DNA of 50,107 nucleotides from Deltaproteobacteria bacterium (GTDB lineage: Bacteria > Desulfobacterota > Syntrophobacteria > Syntrophobacterales > Syntrophobacteraceae): positions 1-50,107 of the forward strand of contig JAJYDE010000029.1 of the NCBI GenBank assembly GCA_021777755.1. Direction: 5' to 3'. Positions 7,696-16,135 of the stretch are shown in pieces (the first letter of the stretch is position 1; each line of letters starts with the position of its first letter). Both the position numbers and the translations under genes were made by a program. Below the pieces are notes generated by a model. That model had not been told where the DNA came from. It did not search any database and saw only the letters and a program-made list of their open reading frames with translations.

Positions 7696-8647
7696 CGGAC
7701 ACCATCTCACTCAACAGGCCGTATTTGGCCATAAGGGCATAAAAATCCCGCTGATAGAAAATGCGAATATTGACTTCCGGATAAAGGCGCCTCAATTTGC
7801 GCACCTTTCGATTCTTACGGGTGACAAGGCTTTGTTTCAGCGTGGTCAACTCGATGTACAAGTCCTGGTCCGGCAGATAAAAATCGGGCGTGAAGGCTTC
7901 GATTGTCCTTCCGTCCGGGTCGGTTTCCAGCGGAAAGGTCCGGGGCTCGTATTGAAAGGGGATGTGGTAGAAGCTCAGAAAGCGCGCGAACTCGGACTCG
8001 GCGGCGTTTACGTAACGGGCGCCGCTTCGCTTTTGAAGCGGCTGAGAGACTATGTTTTCAACGATTTTTTCTCTGGGTGTTTGCGAGATGCCCATCTCCC
8101 GGGCCGCGGTCACAATCAGCCCGCATGCCTGCTCGATCGACAGCCGATCCATTCGGAGAGTCAAATCGTAGAGGGTCGGCTCCGAGGCGTCCAGATGATG
8201 TAAAAGACGCAAATAGCGGGCGCGCTGCCTTTCGCCGGCCCTTATAAGACTTATCGCCTTGCGCCCGGTAAGGCCCTCGCGCTCTTTTACCTGCGAGATC
8301 CGGAATTTACGCGGCGCGATGAATCGCACATGCAGTGTGCCGGGCCGGTTTCTAAAAAGCCCCTGTGCGCCTCTTTCCAGAACAACCAGGTCCTGCTCTT
8401 CGGCCAACTGGGCGATAAGGTCCTCAAACAACCTGGCATAACCTTCGGTTTCGGCGTCTATTTCGGCGCCCCGGCCCGAGATGGCCTCCTCCACCTTTAT
8501 GAGCCTCGCTTCGTCCAGGTCGACTTCGCCGGAGAGTTGAACCAGCCGTGCCCTGTCCACAAGGCAATAGCCAAGATGGCCGGCCACCCTGGCCGATACC
8601 TCTTTTCCCATAGCTCCGGGTTCTCTGTACACCGTTATGACAGCCAT
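7685..8647 (-). CDS. Cytidylate-kinase-like domain fused to a PDDEXK/Vsr-like domain
   Basis: A 320-residue two-domain protein. Residues 1 to about 200 look like the cytidylate kinase-like family: EPGAMGKEV as a P-loop-type turn, a GLVD-like DRARLV segment, ERGAQ and FRNRPG, then APRKFR and RERQRARYL, which fit nucleotide-kinase lid motifs. Residues about 215 to 320 are different: EFARFLSFYHIPFQYEP, then FTPDFYLPD, YIELTT and RKNRKVRKLR. The order D...E-x-T is that of PDDEXK or Vsr-fold nucleases. Domains of this type are known to me beside hpt in other phyla. Start chosen at 8647, before AVITVYREPG. It overlaps hpt by 11 bases. A minus-strand TATAAT at 8744-8739 may be part of the promoter. 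The substrate of either domain is unknown. Confidence 0.65.
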   Translation of the reverse strand: MAVITVYREPGAMGKEVSARVAGHLGYCLVDRARLVQLSGEVDLDEARLIKVEEAISGRGAEIDAETEGYARLFEDLIAQLAEEQDLVVLERGAQGLFRNRPGTLHVRFIAPRKFRISQVKEREGLTGRKAISLIRAGERQRARYLRLLHHLDASEPTLYDLTLRMDRLSIEQACGLIVTAAREMGISQTPREKIVENIVSQPLQKRSGARYVNAAESEFARFLSFYHIPFQYEPRTFPLETDPDGRTIEAFTPDFYLPDQDLYIELTTLKQSLVTRKNRKVRKLRRLYPEVNIRIFYQRDFYALMAKYGLLSEMVSDER

Positions 8648-8873
8648 GAACCGTCCGTGTAGCAAGTCTGGAAACCGCGTGCCCGCCCCGGGGCTTTTCT
8701 TCAACGCTTCGCCCCGCCAGCTTTGTGGAGCTTTACTAATTATAGCTTGGGCAGGCGAAGGGAAGGAAGAACAAATTTGGAGATGTGGAGGCTTTTCAGC
8801 GGAGCGCTTTTTACAGTGTTGTCTCGGGGCGCGGTCCGCGGCTCTTTCGGGGAAGCGGCTCGTATCGTAAATT

Positions 8874-8907
8874 CCTATTTGACAAATAGGCCGAAGGCGG
8901 ATAGACT
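8874..8907 (+). promoter_or_regulatory. Promoter overlapped by a near-perfect palindrome
   Basis: TTGACA at 8879-8884 and TAGACT at 8902-8907 stand 17 bases apart. CCTATTTG (8874-8881) and CAAATAGG (8883-8890) form an eight-base inverted repeat around one base, lying on the -35 box. The arrangement is typical of a repressor operator. It faces the Fe-S protein gene at 9218, leaving a leader of about 300 bases. Confidence 0.5.
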
Positions 8908-9217
8908 TCGCGCTAACCGCTCAATTTCACTTTGGAGTGTGCCCGTGTTGCGCTTTTTTGGCTACGACTGAAGAAAAGAGGCCGCTTCCGCCCGTGTTCG
9001 GCGGGAGACGGGGCCGGGTCGAAAGAGCGAATCCGCCTGTTTTTGACCCCTTTGAAGCAGGACCGATCGCCCGTTTTCCCCGGCCCGCCCATGGAAAGCG
9101 CGCGGTGAATTATCTGCTCGAAAGGGGGCTTTCCCGGTTTTTGCCCTCCTGCTCGCTTCGTCTGGTGCGGAGCTGCCTCGTTTGCAAGAATCCAATCAGT
9201 CGAAAAGGATGTTTTCC
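8908..9217. other. Long leader before the Fe-S protein gene
   Basis: About 310 bases between the candidate promoter and the next start codon. Open frames here have no recognisable motifs. No clear riboswitch or attenuator was recognised by eye. Confidence 0.35.
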
Positions 9218-10537
9218 ATGCAACAGAGCCTGTTGAAGCCCGATCTGTTCGAACCGGTGAAACGCCATCTTGGCGGATACAACCTCAACCTCTGCCTGAC
9301 TTGCGGCGCTTGCACCAACGGATGTCCGGCCACCGGCACGCCGGCCCTCAACGGGCTGGACACTCGAAAGGTATTGCGCATGTTGGCCTTGGGGATGGCC
9401 GATGAGGTGGTCGATTCGCTTTTCCCGTGGCTTTGTACGGGATGCGGACGCTGCGTTCACGGCTGCCCGATGCAAATCGACATTGTGGCGATCATGTTTC
9501 ATTTGAAATCTCTTCGCCCCCGCGACAAGGTCCCCGGAATTCTTTGGAAGGGGGTCCAAAACGTGCTTGCGACCGGCAACAATATGGCGATTCCCCTGGA
9601 AGACCATCTTTTTCTAATGGCCGACCTGGGGCGCGAGTTTGCAGAGAGTCAATGTCCGGGGTTTCATGTGCCTATTGACAAGGATGAGGCCGACATACTC
9701 TTTTTCCCAAACTCGAAGGAAGTCTTTGCCGACAATGACGACATGCTCTGGTGGTGGAAGATTTTCTACGCGGCCAAAGAAAACTGGACCATTCCCTCGC
9801 GTGACTGGGAGGCGGTGGACTGGGGGTTGTTCGCCGGCGACCACCAAGCCACGGTGGAATTGGCGAGAAGAAAAATCAGCTTCATGAAAGCTCGTCATAT
9901 TGGTCGCATGATCATGCCCGATTGCGGCGGCGGCTCCTATGGTTGCAGAAAGGGCATGAAGGAGTGTGTTCTCGAAGACTCTGAGAATTCGGTCGATCAC
10001 ATCTACCTCTATGATTACCTGGTGGAGATCATCAGGGGCGGCAGGATCAAGCTGGACAAGAGCCGCAATGCCGGCAGGGTTTTTACCTGGCACGACTCCT
10101 GTAAACATGGTCGGGAACTGGAGCGCAATTTCGGCAAGGGCTACTTCGATGAGCCGCGTTGGATCCTTGATCAATGTGTCGATAATTTCGTGGAAATGCA
10201 GCCCAACCGAATGAACAATTTCTGCTGCGGGGCCGGAGGCGGCAACTGGCCCATGCCCTTTGAAGCCGAATCCGCCTATCACGGCCGTTTTAAATTCGAG
10301 CAGATCAAAAACAGCGGCGCCGACGTGGTGGTGGTGGGTTGTTCGAACTGCCATGATCAGATGATGAAAAGAATCCCCAAATATTATCCTGAGAGCGGGT
10401 ACGAGGTGAAATATATCTGGGAACTGGTGGCCGAGAGCCTGGTTTTGGAGCCGTGGAGCAAGGAGGAGGTGGCCGTGGCCGAGAGGGAGGCCTCGGCGCA
10501 GTGGATCCGTTTGGGCTATACGCCCGATCCGCAATGA
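9218..10537 (+). CDS. HdrBC-like iron-sulfur oxidoreductase with CCG domain
   Basis: A 439-residue cytoplasmic protein with two [4Fe-4S] ferredoxin motifs near the N terminus, CLTCGACTNGCP and CTGCGRCVHGCP, followed by a cysteine-rich (CCG) region. The complete CCG motif is DSCKHG...NFCCGAGGGNW, then GCSNC. An earlier PDCGGG...GCRKG part is a degenerate first copy. This layout is that of HdrD, GlpC or DsrK-type proteins, which pass electrons between a quinone or membrane partner and a disulfide or flavin partner. No membrane segment, flavin domain or other subunit is nearby, so the partner is unknown. The ATG at 9218 has AAAAGGAT upstream; one at 9209 is possible. A RelE-fold gene follows 20 bases later, likely in the same transcript. 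Confidence 0.75.
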   Translation: MQQSLLKPDLFEPVKRHLGGYNLNLCLTCGACTNGCPATGTPALNGLDTRKVLRMLALGMADEVVDSLFPWLCTGCGRCVHGCPMQIDIVAIMFHLKSLRPRDKVPGILWKGVQNVLATGNNMAIPLEDHLFLMADLGREFAESQCPGFHVPIDKDEADILFFPNSKEVFADNDDMLWWWKIFYAAKENWTIPSRDWEAVDWGLFAGDHQATVELARRKISFMKARHIGRMIMPDCGGGSYGCRKGMKECVLEDSENSVDHIYLYDYLVEIIRGGRIKLDKSRNAGRVFTWHDSCKHGRELERNFGKGYFDEPRWILDQCVDNFVEMQPNRMNNFCCGAGGGNWPMPFEAESAYHGRFKFEQIKNSGADVVVVGCSNCHDQMMKRIPKYYPESGYEVKYIWELVAESLVLEPWSKEEVAVAEREASAQWIRLGYTPDPQ

Positions 10538-10557
10538 CATTCCCGGAGGTCTTTTTC

Positions 10558-11058
10558 ATGGATCAAAAGCTTTATGTCTATGAGGACGCCAACCTTAACA
10601 AGCAGATCAAGGCGCTTCTGAAAGGGGGCGACAATCCGGCCTGCGCGGCAAGGCACGCCCGGTCCATAATCGAGGAATTCATTAACGCGGGGTTTCTCAA
10701 CCTCAAAAATGCCGGCAGACTTACCCGTCATGGCGAGGCTCGCATCAGAAACAGTCTGAAATTCGATCTGGTGGGAGGCTACCGTTTGGTGGCCGTGCTG
10801 GTGCAAAGCGGCATTGCTTTCGTCTATGCGGGGAGTCATGCCGAATGCGATCATTGGATTAAAAACAATGCCTGGATCGAACCCGATCTGGATAAGAAAA
10901 GAAACAGGATTACGCAAATATGCGAAAGGGAGTGCGTCGAGGGGGAAGAGGCGAACACTCATGGCGATCAATTCCAACCCGATTATGACGTCCCTTTTTT
11001 ACAGGAGATAACTCAACAGGATTTGCGGTTGATATTCAGCGGGCTTTGCCGAAAATAA
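10558..11058 (+). CDS. Putative RelE/ParE-fold protein
   Basis: A 166-residue protein. The middle reads KFDLVGGYRLVAVL, IAFVYAGSH and CDHWI. This is the strand-turn-strand and H-x-x-x-x-W pattern seen in RelE/ParE-superfamily toxins and in relatives without a known antitoxin. The N and C termini are unlike typical 90-residue toxins and add a helical lead and a Cys-rich, acidic tail (ICERECVEGEE). No antitoxin-like gene lies beside it. It starts 20 bases after the Fe-S gene with CCGGAGG at good spacing, so it is probably expressed with that gene. It could be a solitary RNA-binding or RNase protein rather than a toxin. Assignment rests on a short motif. Confidence 0.5.
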   Translation: MDQKLYVYEDANLNKQIKALLKGGDNPACAARHARSIIEEFINAGFLNLKNAGRLTRHGEARIRNSLKFDLVGGYRLVAVLVQSGIAFVYAGSHAECDHWIKNNAWIEPDLDKKRNRITQICERECVEGEEANTHGDQFQPDYDVPFLQEITQQDLRLIFSGLCRK

Positions 11059-11398
11059 GTTCAATTCAGGCACCGATATCTGTTTAAAAACCATTCGGCC
11101 CTGGACTGCAAGGGCTTGCACAACACGCGGCTTCCGCTCGATCGAAATAAAATTACTTGACATGCTTATACTGCGGGAAATAGGATTAGTACGATTCGAC
11201 GGCTCGAATCGCACTCTTTCCCCCGTTCCATTTCTCATCTTCATCTTGATTTCCGGTCCCGCCCGCTGTCGTATCATCCGCCCCATGTGAAGAAGGTTCA
11301 ACGGTTGTTGAGATGCTGGCGCTTGGTCTCACTCGAAGCATTGATGATTGCGAGCTTGTGCATCCGCCCCGACAAAACCCGTGCGTGAGGAAGACAGG
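11059..11398. other. Intergenic stretch upstream of the hybrid kinase
   Basis: About 340 bases. The only element I can support is the candidate promoter at 11157-11186. No terminator is clear after the RelE-fold gene. Confidence 0.4.
11157..11186 (+). promoter_or_regulatory. Candidate promoter of the hybrid histidine kinase
   Basis: TTGACA at 11157-11162 and TAGGAT at 11181-11186 with an 18-base spacer. The -35 is perfect and the -10 matches at four of six positions. The kinase start lies about 210 bases downstream. Confidence 0.45.
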
Positions 11399-14300
11399 AT
11401 GGACGATGAAGGAAAGAGCAGGGAGGAACTCCTTCAGGAAGTAAGACTTCTGCGCAGGCAACGGGCCGAGTATGAAGGGGCGACGGGGGAGCATGAAACA
11501 CGGGCGCCGGTTCACGGGGCGTCCGGCGCCAGGGATTTGGCCGGTTTTGCCCACCGGGAATTTGACGCCTTCCGGGCGATCTTCGATCAGACCTTCCAGT
11601 TCATGGCACTACTCTCCGTTGACGGAAAACTGATGGAGATAAGCAAAACGGCCCTGCAGTTTGTCCAGGCGCCGCTATCGGAGATCATCGGCAAGCCTTT
11701 CTGGGAGACGGTCTGGTGGAAAGACTGCGCCGAGCAGCGGCAGACCTTGCGCGCGGCGGTGGAAAAGGCCGCGGCGGGCGAGATCGTGCGTTTGCAGACC
11801 ACCCACATATCGGCGGCCGGCAATCCCCACTATATGGATTTTTCCGTCAAGCCGATAATGGGTAGATTTGGTGACATCACCTTCTTAATTGCCGAAGCCC
11901 GCGACATAACCGAGCGTATCGAGGCCGAGAGGGCCCTTCGACTGAGCGAGAGCCGTCTTAGCAGGGCCGAGGTCGTGGCCCGCTTTGGCAACTGGGAGTT
12001 TCGTCTCGATTCAAACGAGGTGTACGGCTCGGAGGGTGCCAGGATCATCTGCGGGGTCGAGGCGGATCGTTTCTCGATCCTCGAAGTCCAAAAGATCGCC
12101 TTGGCGCAGTATCGATCCATGCTAAGCGATGCTCTGACGGCCCTTATTTATGAAGGCAGGCCGTTTAATGTGGAATTCAAGATTCGAAGACCAACCGACC
12201 GCAAAGAGGTCCATATTCACGCCATAGCCGAATATTCCCGCAAGAGTAACGTGGTTTTCGGCGTCTTGCAGGACATCACGGAGCGCAGGGAAACCGAAGA
12301 GGAACTGAAGAGGATCAAGTTCGCGGTCGATTCCTCCACGGATGCCATTGGAATGGCGACCTCACGGGGGCGCCATTTCTATCAAAACGAAGCCTACGGC
12401 AGGCTGTTCGGCTTTTCCGTCGAAGAGATGTGCGGTCTCACCCCCTGCACGGCAATATTCAAAGACAGTGAGAGGGGCCGGGAGGTGTTTGACACGATCA
12501 TGTCCGGTAAATCGTGGCACGGTGAACTCGAGATGATGGACAAGGCGGGCCGTTGCTTTCCCGTCTGTCTTCGAGCCGATGCGGTCAAGGATACGGAGGG
12601 CAAAATAATCAGCATCATCTGTGTGCACACGGATATAAGTGAGAGAAAGAGGGCGGAAGAAAAACTGCTCAAAAGCGAAGAAAAGTATCGGGAGTTGGTG
12701 GAAAGCGCCAACAGCATCATCCTGCGAATGGACAACAGCTGCAGGGTGACTTTCATAAACGAGTTCGCACAGAGTTTTTTCGGCTACTCCGAAGAAGAGA
12801 TGCTCGGGGCCCATGCGGTGGGCACCATTGTTCCGCCGGTGGAGTCGACCGGAAGGGATTTGAGGGCGATGATGGCCGATCTCGTGCTCGACCCGGATCG
12901 CTATGCCTACAATATCAATGAAAATATGCGCCGGGGGGGGGAGAGGGCATGGATTGCCTGGGGTAATAAACCGATTCGCTATGAAAAAGGCCGGGTGGTC
13001 GAAATCCTGTGTGTGGGACAGGACATCACCGAGCGAAAACTTGCCGAGGAAGCCCTGAAACGGGTCAACCTGCTCCTCTCCACACAAAAGGAAACCTCTA
13101 TTGAAGGCTTCCACGTGGTGGATGAAAACGGGGCCATCACTTCTTCGAATCGGCGTTTTTCGGATATGTGGGGAATCTCGCCCGAGTTGATGCGGGGGGG
13201 CGATCACACCCCCGTTCTGCGGGCGGCCATGGAGAAGGTAAAGGAGCCGGAGCTGTCGCTTAAGCGGCTTGAATATTTGTATGGCGATCGCAATGCCACA
13301 AGCCTGGAAGAAATAGCGTTGAAAGATGGCAGGACTTTCGAACGTTATACGGCGCCAATGAACGGAGATGATGGGAAATACTACGGGAGGGTGTGGTATT
13401 TTCGCGATATCACGGAACGAAAGGCGATGGAGCGAGTACTTGCGGAAACCGAGGCAAAGTACAGGGATATATTCGAAAATTCAGTTACCGGGATATGCCA
13501 GGTGGGCATGGACGGCCGGGTGTTGCGCGCCAATGCCGCCGTTGCCCGAATGCTTGGCTATGATTGTGTCGAAGAGGCGCTGGGGGCGGTAAACGATCTT
13601 CGCCGGAGCTTCGTTCATGAGCAGGTTCGCTCCGAACTGGTCGGCGAAATTGAAAAACATGGAGTGGTTAAAGACTTCGAAGCTGAAGTCTACAGAAAAG
13701 ATGGCAGCACGATATGGGCTTCGCTCAATGTGCGCGCCGTTTGCGATGAAACCAGCGCGATCGCCTATCTTGAAGGCAGCGCAAGCGACATAACGGAAAG
13801 AAAACTGCTCAAGGCTCAACTCCACCATGCTCAGAAGATGGAGGCCATCGGGACGCTTGCCGGGGGAATAGCTCATGATTTTAACAACATCCTGACTCCG
13901 ATAATCGGCTACTCCGAGCTTTCGCTCAAGATGGCGCCCGAAGACGGTCGCCTCGGCCACAATATACGGCAGGTCTTACTGGCCGCCAACCGGGCAAAGG
14001 AGCTTGTCAGGCAAATCCTTAGCTTCAGCCGCAAGGCGGAGCAGGAAAAAAAGCCGGTGCGGATCGGCTTGATCATAAAGGAAGTCCTGCAGTTGCTGCG
14101 AGCATCGCTGCCGTCCGTAATCGAGATTGACCAGCAGATTCATCCCGACGCGGTCGATTCAACCACCCTGGCGGATCCGAGTCAGATTCACCAGGTGCTC
14201 ATGAACCTTTGCACCAACGCGGCTCATGCCATGGCCGAGAGGGGTGGAACGTTGCGGGTCGGCCTGGAAAAGGTCGAGATCGCTGGGACAAACGGAGTTG

Positions 14301-14962
14301 AAAAGCCCGATCTGCAACCCGGCACTTATCTCAAGCTTTCGGTTTCCGATACCGGCCACGGGATGGAGCCGTCGGTCCAAAGCAAGGTCTTCGATCCCTA
14401 TTTTACAACCAAGGGGTCTAATGAAGGGACGGGCCTGGGGCTCTCGGTGGTCTACGGGATCGTCCAAACCCTTGGCGGGGCGATATCTGTTGCCAGCCGG
14501 CAGGGCAAAGGGGCCACTTTCGACGTTTTTTTCCAGGGGGTCCAGGTCGGCCCTCAAACCTTGGAGCCGCGAGCCGAGCCCCTTCCCGGCGGACGAGGCA
14601 AGGTGCTCGTTGTAGATGACGAAAAACAAATCGTCGATATGATGAAGGAAATGCTCGAGGTGATGGGCTATGAAGCCATCCCGAGCTACAGCAGTCCGGA
14701 GGCCCTGAACGTTTTTAACGCCAAGCCGGACCATTTCGACATGGTCATTACCGATCTCACCATGCCCCAGATGACAGGGATCGATCTGGCCAGGGAAATC
14801 CTGAAAATCCGGGCGGACACACCTGTCATTTTATGCACCGGCTTTAGTCACACGGTCGATCAGAAGAGTATGAAACAGTCGGGGATAAGGGATTTTCTTC
14901 TAAAACCGGTATCGATCCGCGAGTTGGCGGTGACCGTCAATAAGCACTGCCTGAGTGGCTAA
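11399..14962 (+). CDS. Hybrid sensor histidine kinase with six PAS domains
   Basis: An 1187-residue cytoplasmic signalling protein. Six PAS-type segments start at about residues 57, 187, 306, 429, 557 and 688; several end with DITER or DISER, the usual end of PAC motifs. A HisKA domain follows with the phospho-acceptor histidine in LAGGIAHDFNN (H826). The ATP-binding domain shows LMNLCTNAAHAM (N box), a DTGHGM segment and a GTGLGLSVVYG box. A C-terminal receiver domain has acidic DDE, a phospho-acceptor aspartate in MVITDLTMPQ (D1119), and a lysine in LLKPVS. No membrane segment is present, so signals are sensed inside the cell. The ATG at 11399 has GAGGAAG upstream. Its stop overlaps the end of a convergent hydrolase gene. 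No separate output gene is beside it. Confidence 0.9.
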   Translation: MDDEGKSREELLQEVRLLRRQRAEYEGATGEHETRAPVHGASGARDLAGFAHREFDAFRAIFDQTFQFMALLSVDGKLMEISKTALQFVQAPLSEIIGKPFWETVWWKDCAEQRQTLRAAVEKAAAGEIVRLQTTHISAAGNPHYMDFSVKPIMGRFGDITFLIAEARDITERIEAERALRLSESRLSRAEVVARFGNWEFRLDSNEVYGSEGARIICGVEADRFSILEVQKIALAQYRSMLSDALTALIYEGRPFNVEFKIRRPTDRKEVHIHAIAEYSRKSNVVFGVLQDITERRETEEELKRIKFAVDSSTDAIGMATSRGRHFYQNEAYGRLFGFSVEEMCGLTPCTAIFKDSERGREVFDTIMSGKSWHGELEMMDKAGRCFPVCLRADAVKDTEGKIISIICVHTDISERKRAEEKLLKSEEKYRELVESANSIILRMDNSCRVTFINEFAQSFFGYSEEEMLGAHAVGTIVPPVESTGRDLRAMMADLVLDPDRYAYNINENMRRGGERAWIAWGNKPIRYEKGRVVEILCVGQDITERKLAEEALKRVNLLLSTQKETSIEGFHVVDENGAITSSNRRFSDMWGISPELMRGGDHTPVLRAAMEKVKEPELSLKRLEYLYGDRNATSLEEIALKDGRTFERYTAPMNGDDGKYYGRVWYFRDITERKAMERVLAETEAKYRDIFENSVTGICQVGMDGRVLRANAAVARMLGYDCVEEALGAVNDLRRSFVHEQVRSELVGEIEKHGVVKDFEAEVYRKDGSTIWASLNVRAVCDETSAIAYLEGSASDITERKLLKAQLHHAQKMEAIGTLAGGIAHDFNNILTPIIGYSELSLKMAPEDGRLGHNIRQVLLAANRAKELVRQILSFSRKAEQEKKPVRIGLIIKEVLQLLRASLPSVIEIDQQIHPDAVDSTTLADPSQIHQVLMNLCTNAAHAMAERGGTLRVGLEKVEIAGTNGVEKPDLQPGTYLKLSVSDTGHGMEPSVQSKVFDPYFTTKGSNEGTGLGLSVVYGIVQTLGGAISVASRQGKGATFDVFFQGVQVGPQTLEPRAEPLPGGRGKVLVVDDEKQIVDMMKEMLEVMGYEAIPSYSSPEALNVFNAKPDHFDMVITDLTMPQMTGIDLAREILKIRADTPVILCTGFSHTVDQKSMKQSGIRDFLLKPVSIRELAVTVNKHCLSG

Positions 14963-15675
14963 GGTTTTTGGCCCTCATGGGCTGAAAACCAAATCATGGT
15001 TTCGCGGATCGCAAGAGTTCGCCATGAGGGCTCGCGGATGCGGTGGTCGGCGTTGCGCAGGAGAAAAAGGCGACTCGGATCCTTCAAGCGATTGTAAATT
15101 TGGACCGACTCGGTCCACGGCACGATTTCGTCCGATTGTCCGTGGAGAAGCAGGACGCGGCCCGCGCGGTCAAGGCCCGTCAAATCCGCTGGCGAACCAA
15201 GGCCTTCCGGGAAAATCTCTTCAACTTTCCGAGCGTGTTTGGAACCGACGTCGAAGGGCGCCGACCAGGAAACCGTGGCAAAAACCATTTCGGGGCGCTC
15301 ATTTGCGGCCAGAAGGGATAAAAAGCCGCCCAGGCTCGAGCCGAAAAGTCCAAGGCGTCCGTCCGAGTAAGGCTGTTTCAGGGCGAAAGCCATTACCGAG
15401 GCAAGGTCTCGCCTCCTGGCATCGATGAGGCCCGCTCCGCTTCTTCGGCCGCTTTGGCCGCAGCCTGAAAAATCGAATCGAAGGGAGCAAAAACCCTCAC
15501 TGGCAAGGGCGTTGCAAACGGAGATGAACTTTTGGCTTTCCTTGGTGCTCAAAAGGCCGTGCGAGCAGACTACGACCGGGGCGGGGACCACCGCCGGCAG
15601 GTGCGCAACCGCTGAAAGCAGTGTCCCGCCAGCTTCGATGGCCACCGGCCAAATATCGGCGCCAGGCGTGTCCAC
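14959..15675 (-). CDS. Alpha/beta hydrolase (small, esterase-like)
   Basis: A 238-residue serine hydrolase. SHG (oxyanion region) lies at about 38-40, the nucleophile elbow is GSSLGG (S114), the acid is in GQSDEIVP (D182) and the histidine in NADHRI (H211). This is a full catalytic triad in correct order. The substrate cannot be told; members of this type hydrolyse acyl esters or act as peptidases. There is no signal peptide. The start is 3 bases after the YbgC-like stop codon, so it is the third gene of a minus-strand operon with the carboxypeptidase and thioesterase. Its stop overlaps the convergent kinase stop by four bases. Confidence 0.8.
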   Translation of the reverse strand: MDTPGADIWPVAIEAGGTLLSAVAHLPAVVPAPVVVCSHGLLSTKESQKFISVCNALASEGFCSLRFDFSGCGQSGRRSGAGLIDARRRDLASVMAFALKQPYSDGRLGLFGSSLGGFLSLLAANERPEMVFATVSWSAPFDVGSKHARKVEEIFPEGLGSPADLTGLDRAGRVLLLHGQSDEIVPWTESVQIYNRLKDPSRLFLLRNADHRIREPSWRTLAIRETMIWFSAHEGQKP

Positions 15676-15678
15676 GGC

Positions 15679-16125
15679 TTAGCCCGCTTCCGGGGGGGCG
15701 AGGGGGACCGGTTCGAAATCGGCTACGGCCTTGCGAAAGCTTTCCGGAACCCGGACGGTTTTGCGCGTTTTCTTATCGATGGCCACCGCGGTGATATGAC
15801 CGGTTGCCACGGCTCGCCCGGATATCTGCTCGAAGATCGAAAATTCAAAGGTAAAGCTCGAATTGCCGATAGCGCTCACCCGGACGTGGACATGCAGAGT
15901 TTGGTCGAAAAAAGCCCGCCCCTTGAATTGGCAGTCGGTCTGGACGTAGAAGAAATCGACGCCCGCTGTCAAAAAATCATCGTAAGTGTGGCCCACCGCC
16001 TTCAGATATTCGGTCAGCCCCATGTCGAAGTAGGTAAAGTAGTTGCCGAAAAAAACATGTCCCTGCATGTCGGTTTCCGCAAATCGGACCTGCACGGGCA
16101 GGAAAAACTTGAAGCTGTTTTCCAT
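15679..16125 (-). CDS. YbgC/4HBT-type acyl-CoA thioesterase
   Basis: A 148-residue hot-dog-fold thioesterase. The motif FAETDMQGHVFFGNYFTYFD near the N terminus is the YbgC-type active site, with D19 as the expected catalytic residue. The length fits the family. It hydrolyses acyl-CoA thioesters in the cytoplasm; the acyl group is unknown. The gene begins 10 bases after the carboxypeptidase stop and ends 3 bases before the hydrolase, forming one operon. The ybgC neighbours tol-pal are absent, so I do not assign the gene name. Confidence 0.85.
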   Translation of the reverse strand: MENSFKFFLPVQVRFAETDMQGHVFFGNYFTYFDMGLTEYLKAVGHTYDDFLTAGVDFFYVQTDCQFKGRAFFDQTLHVHVRVSAIGNSSFTFEFSIFEQISGRAVATGHITAVAIDKKTRKTVRVPESFRKAVADFEPVPLAPPEAG

Positions 16126-16135
16126 CGCCGCCCCC

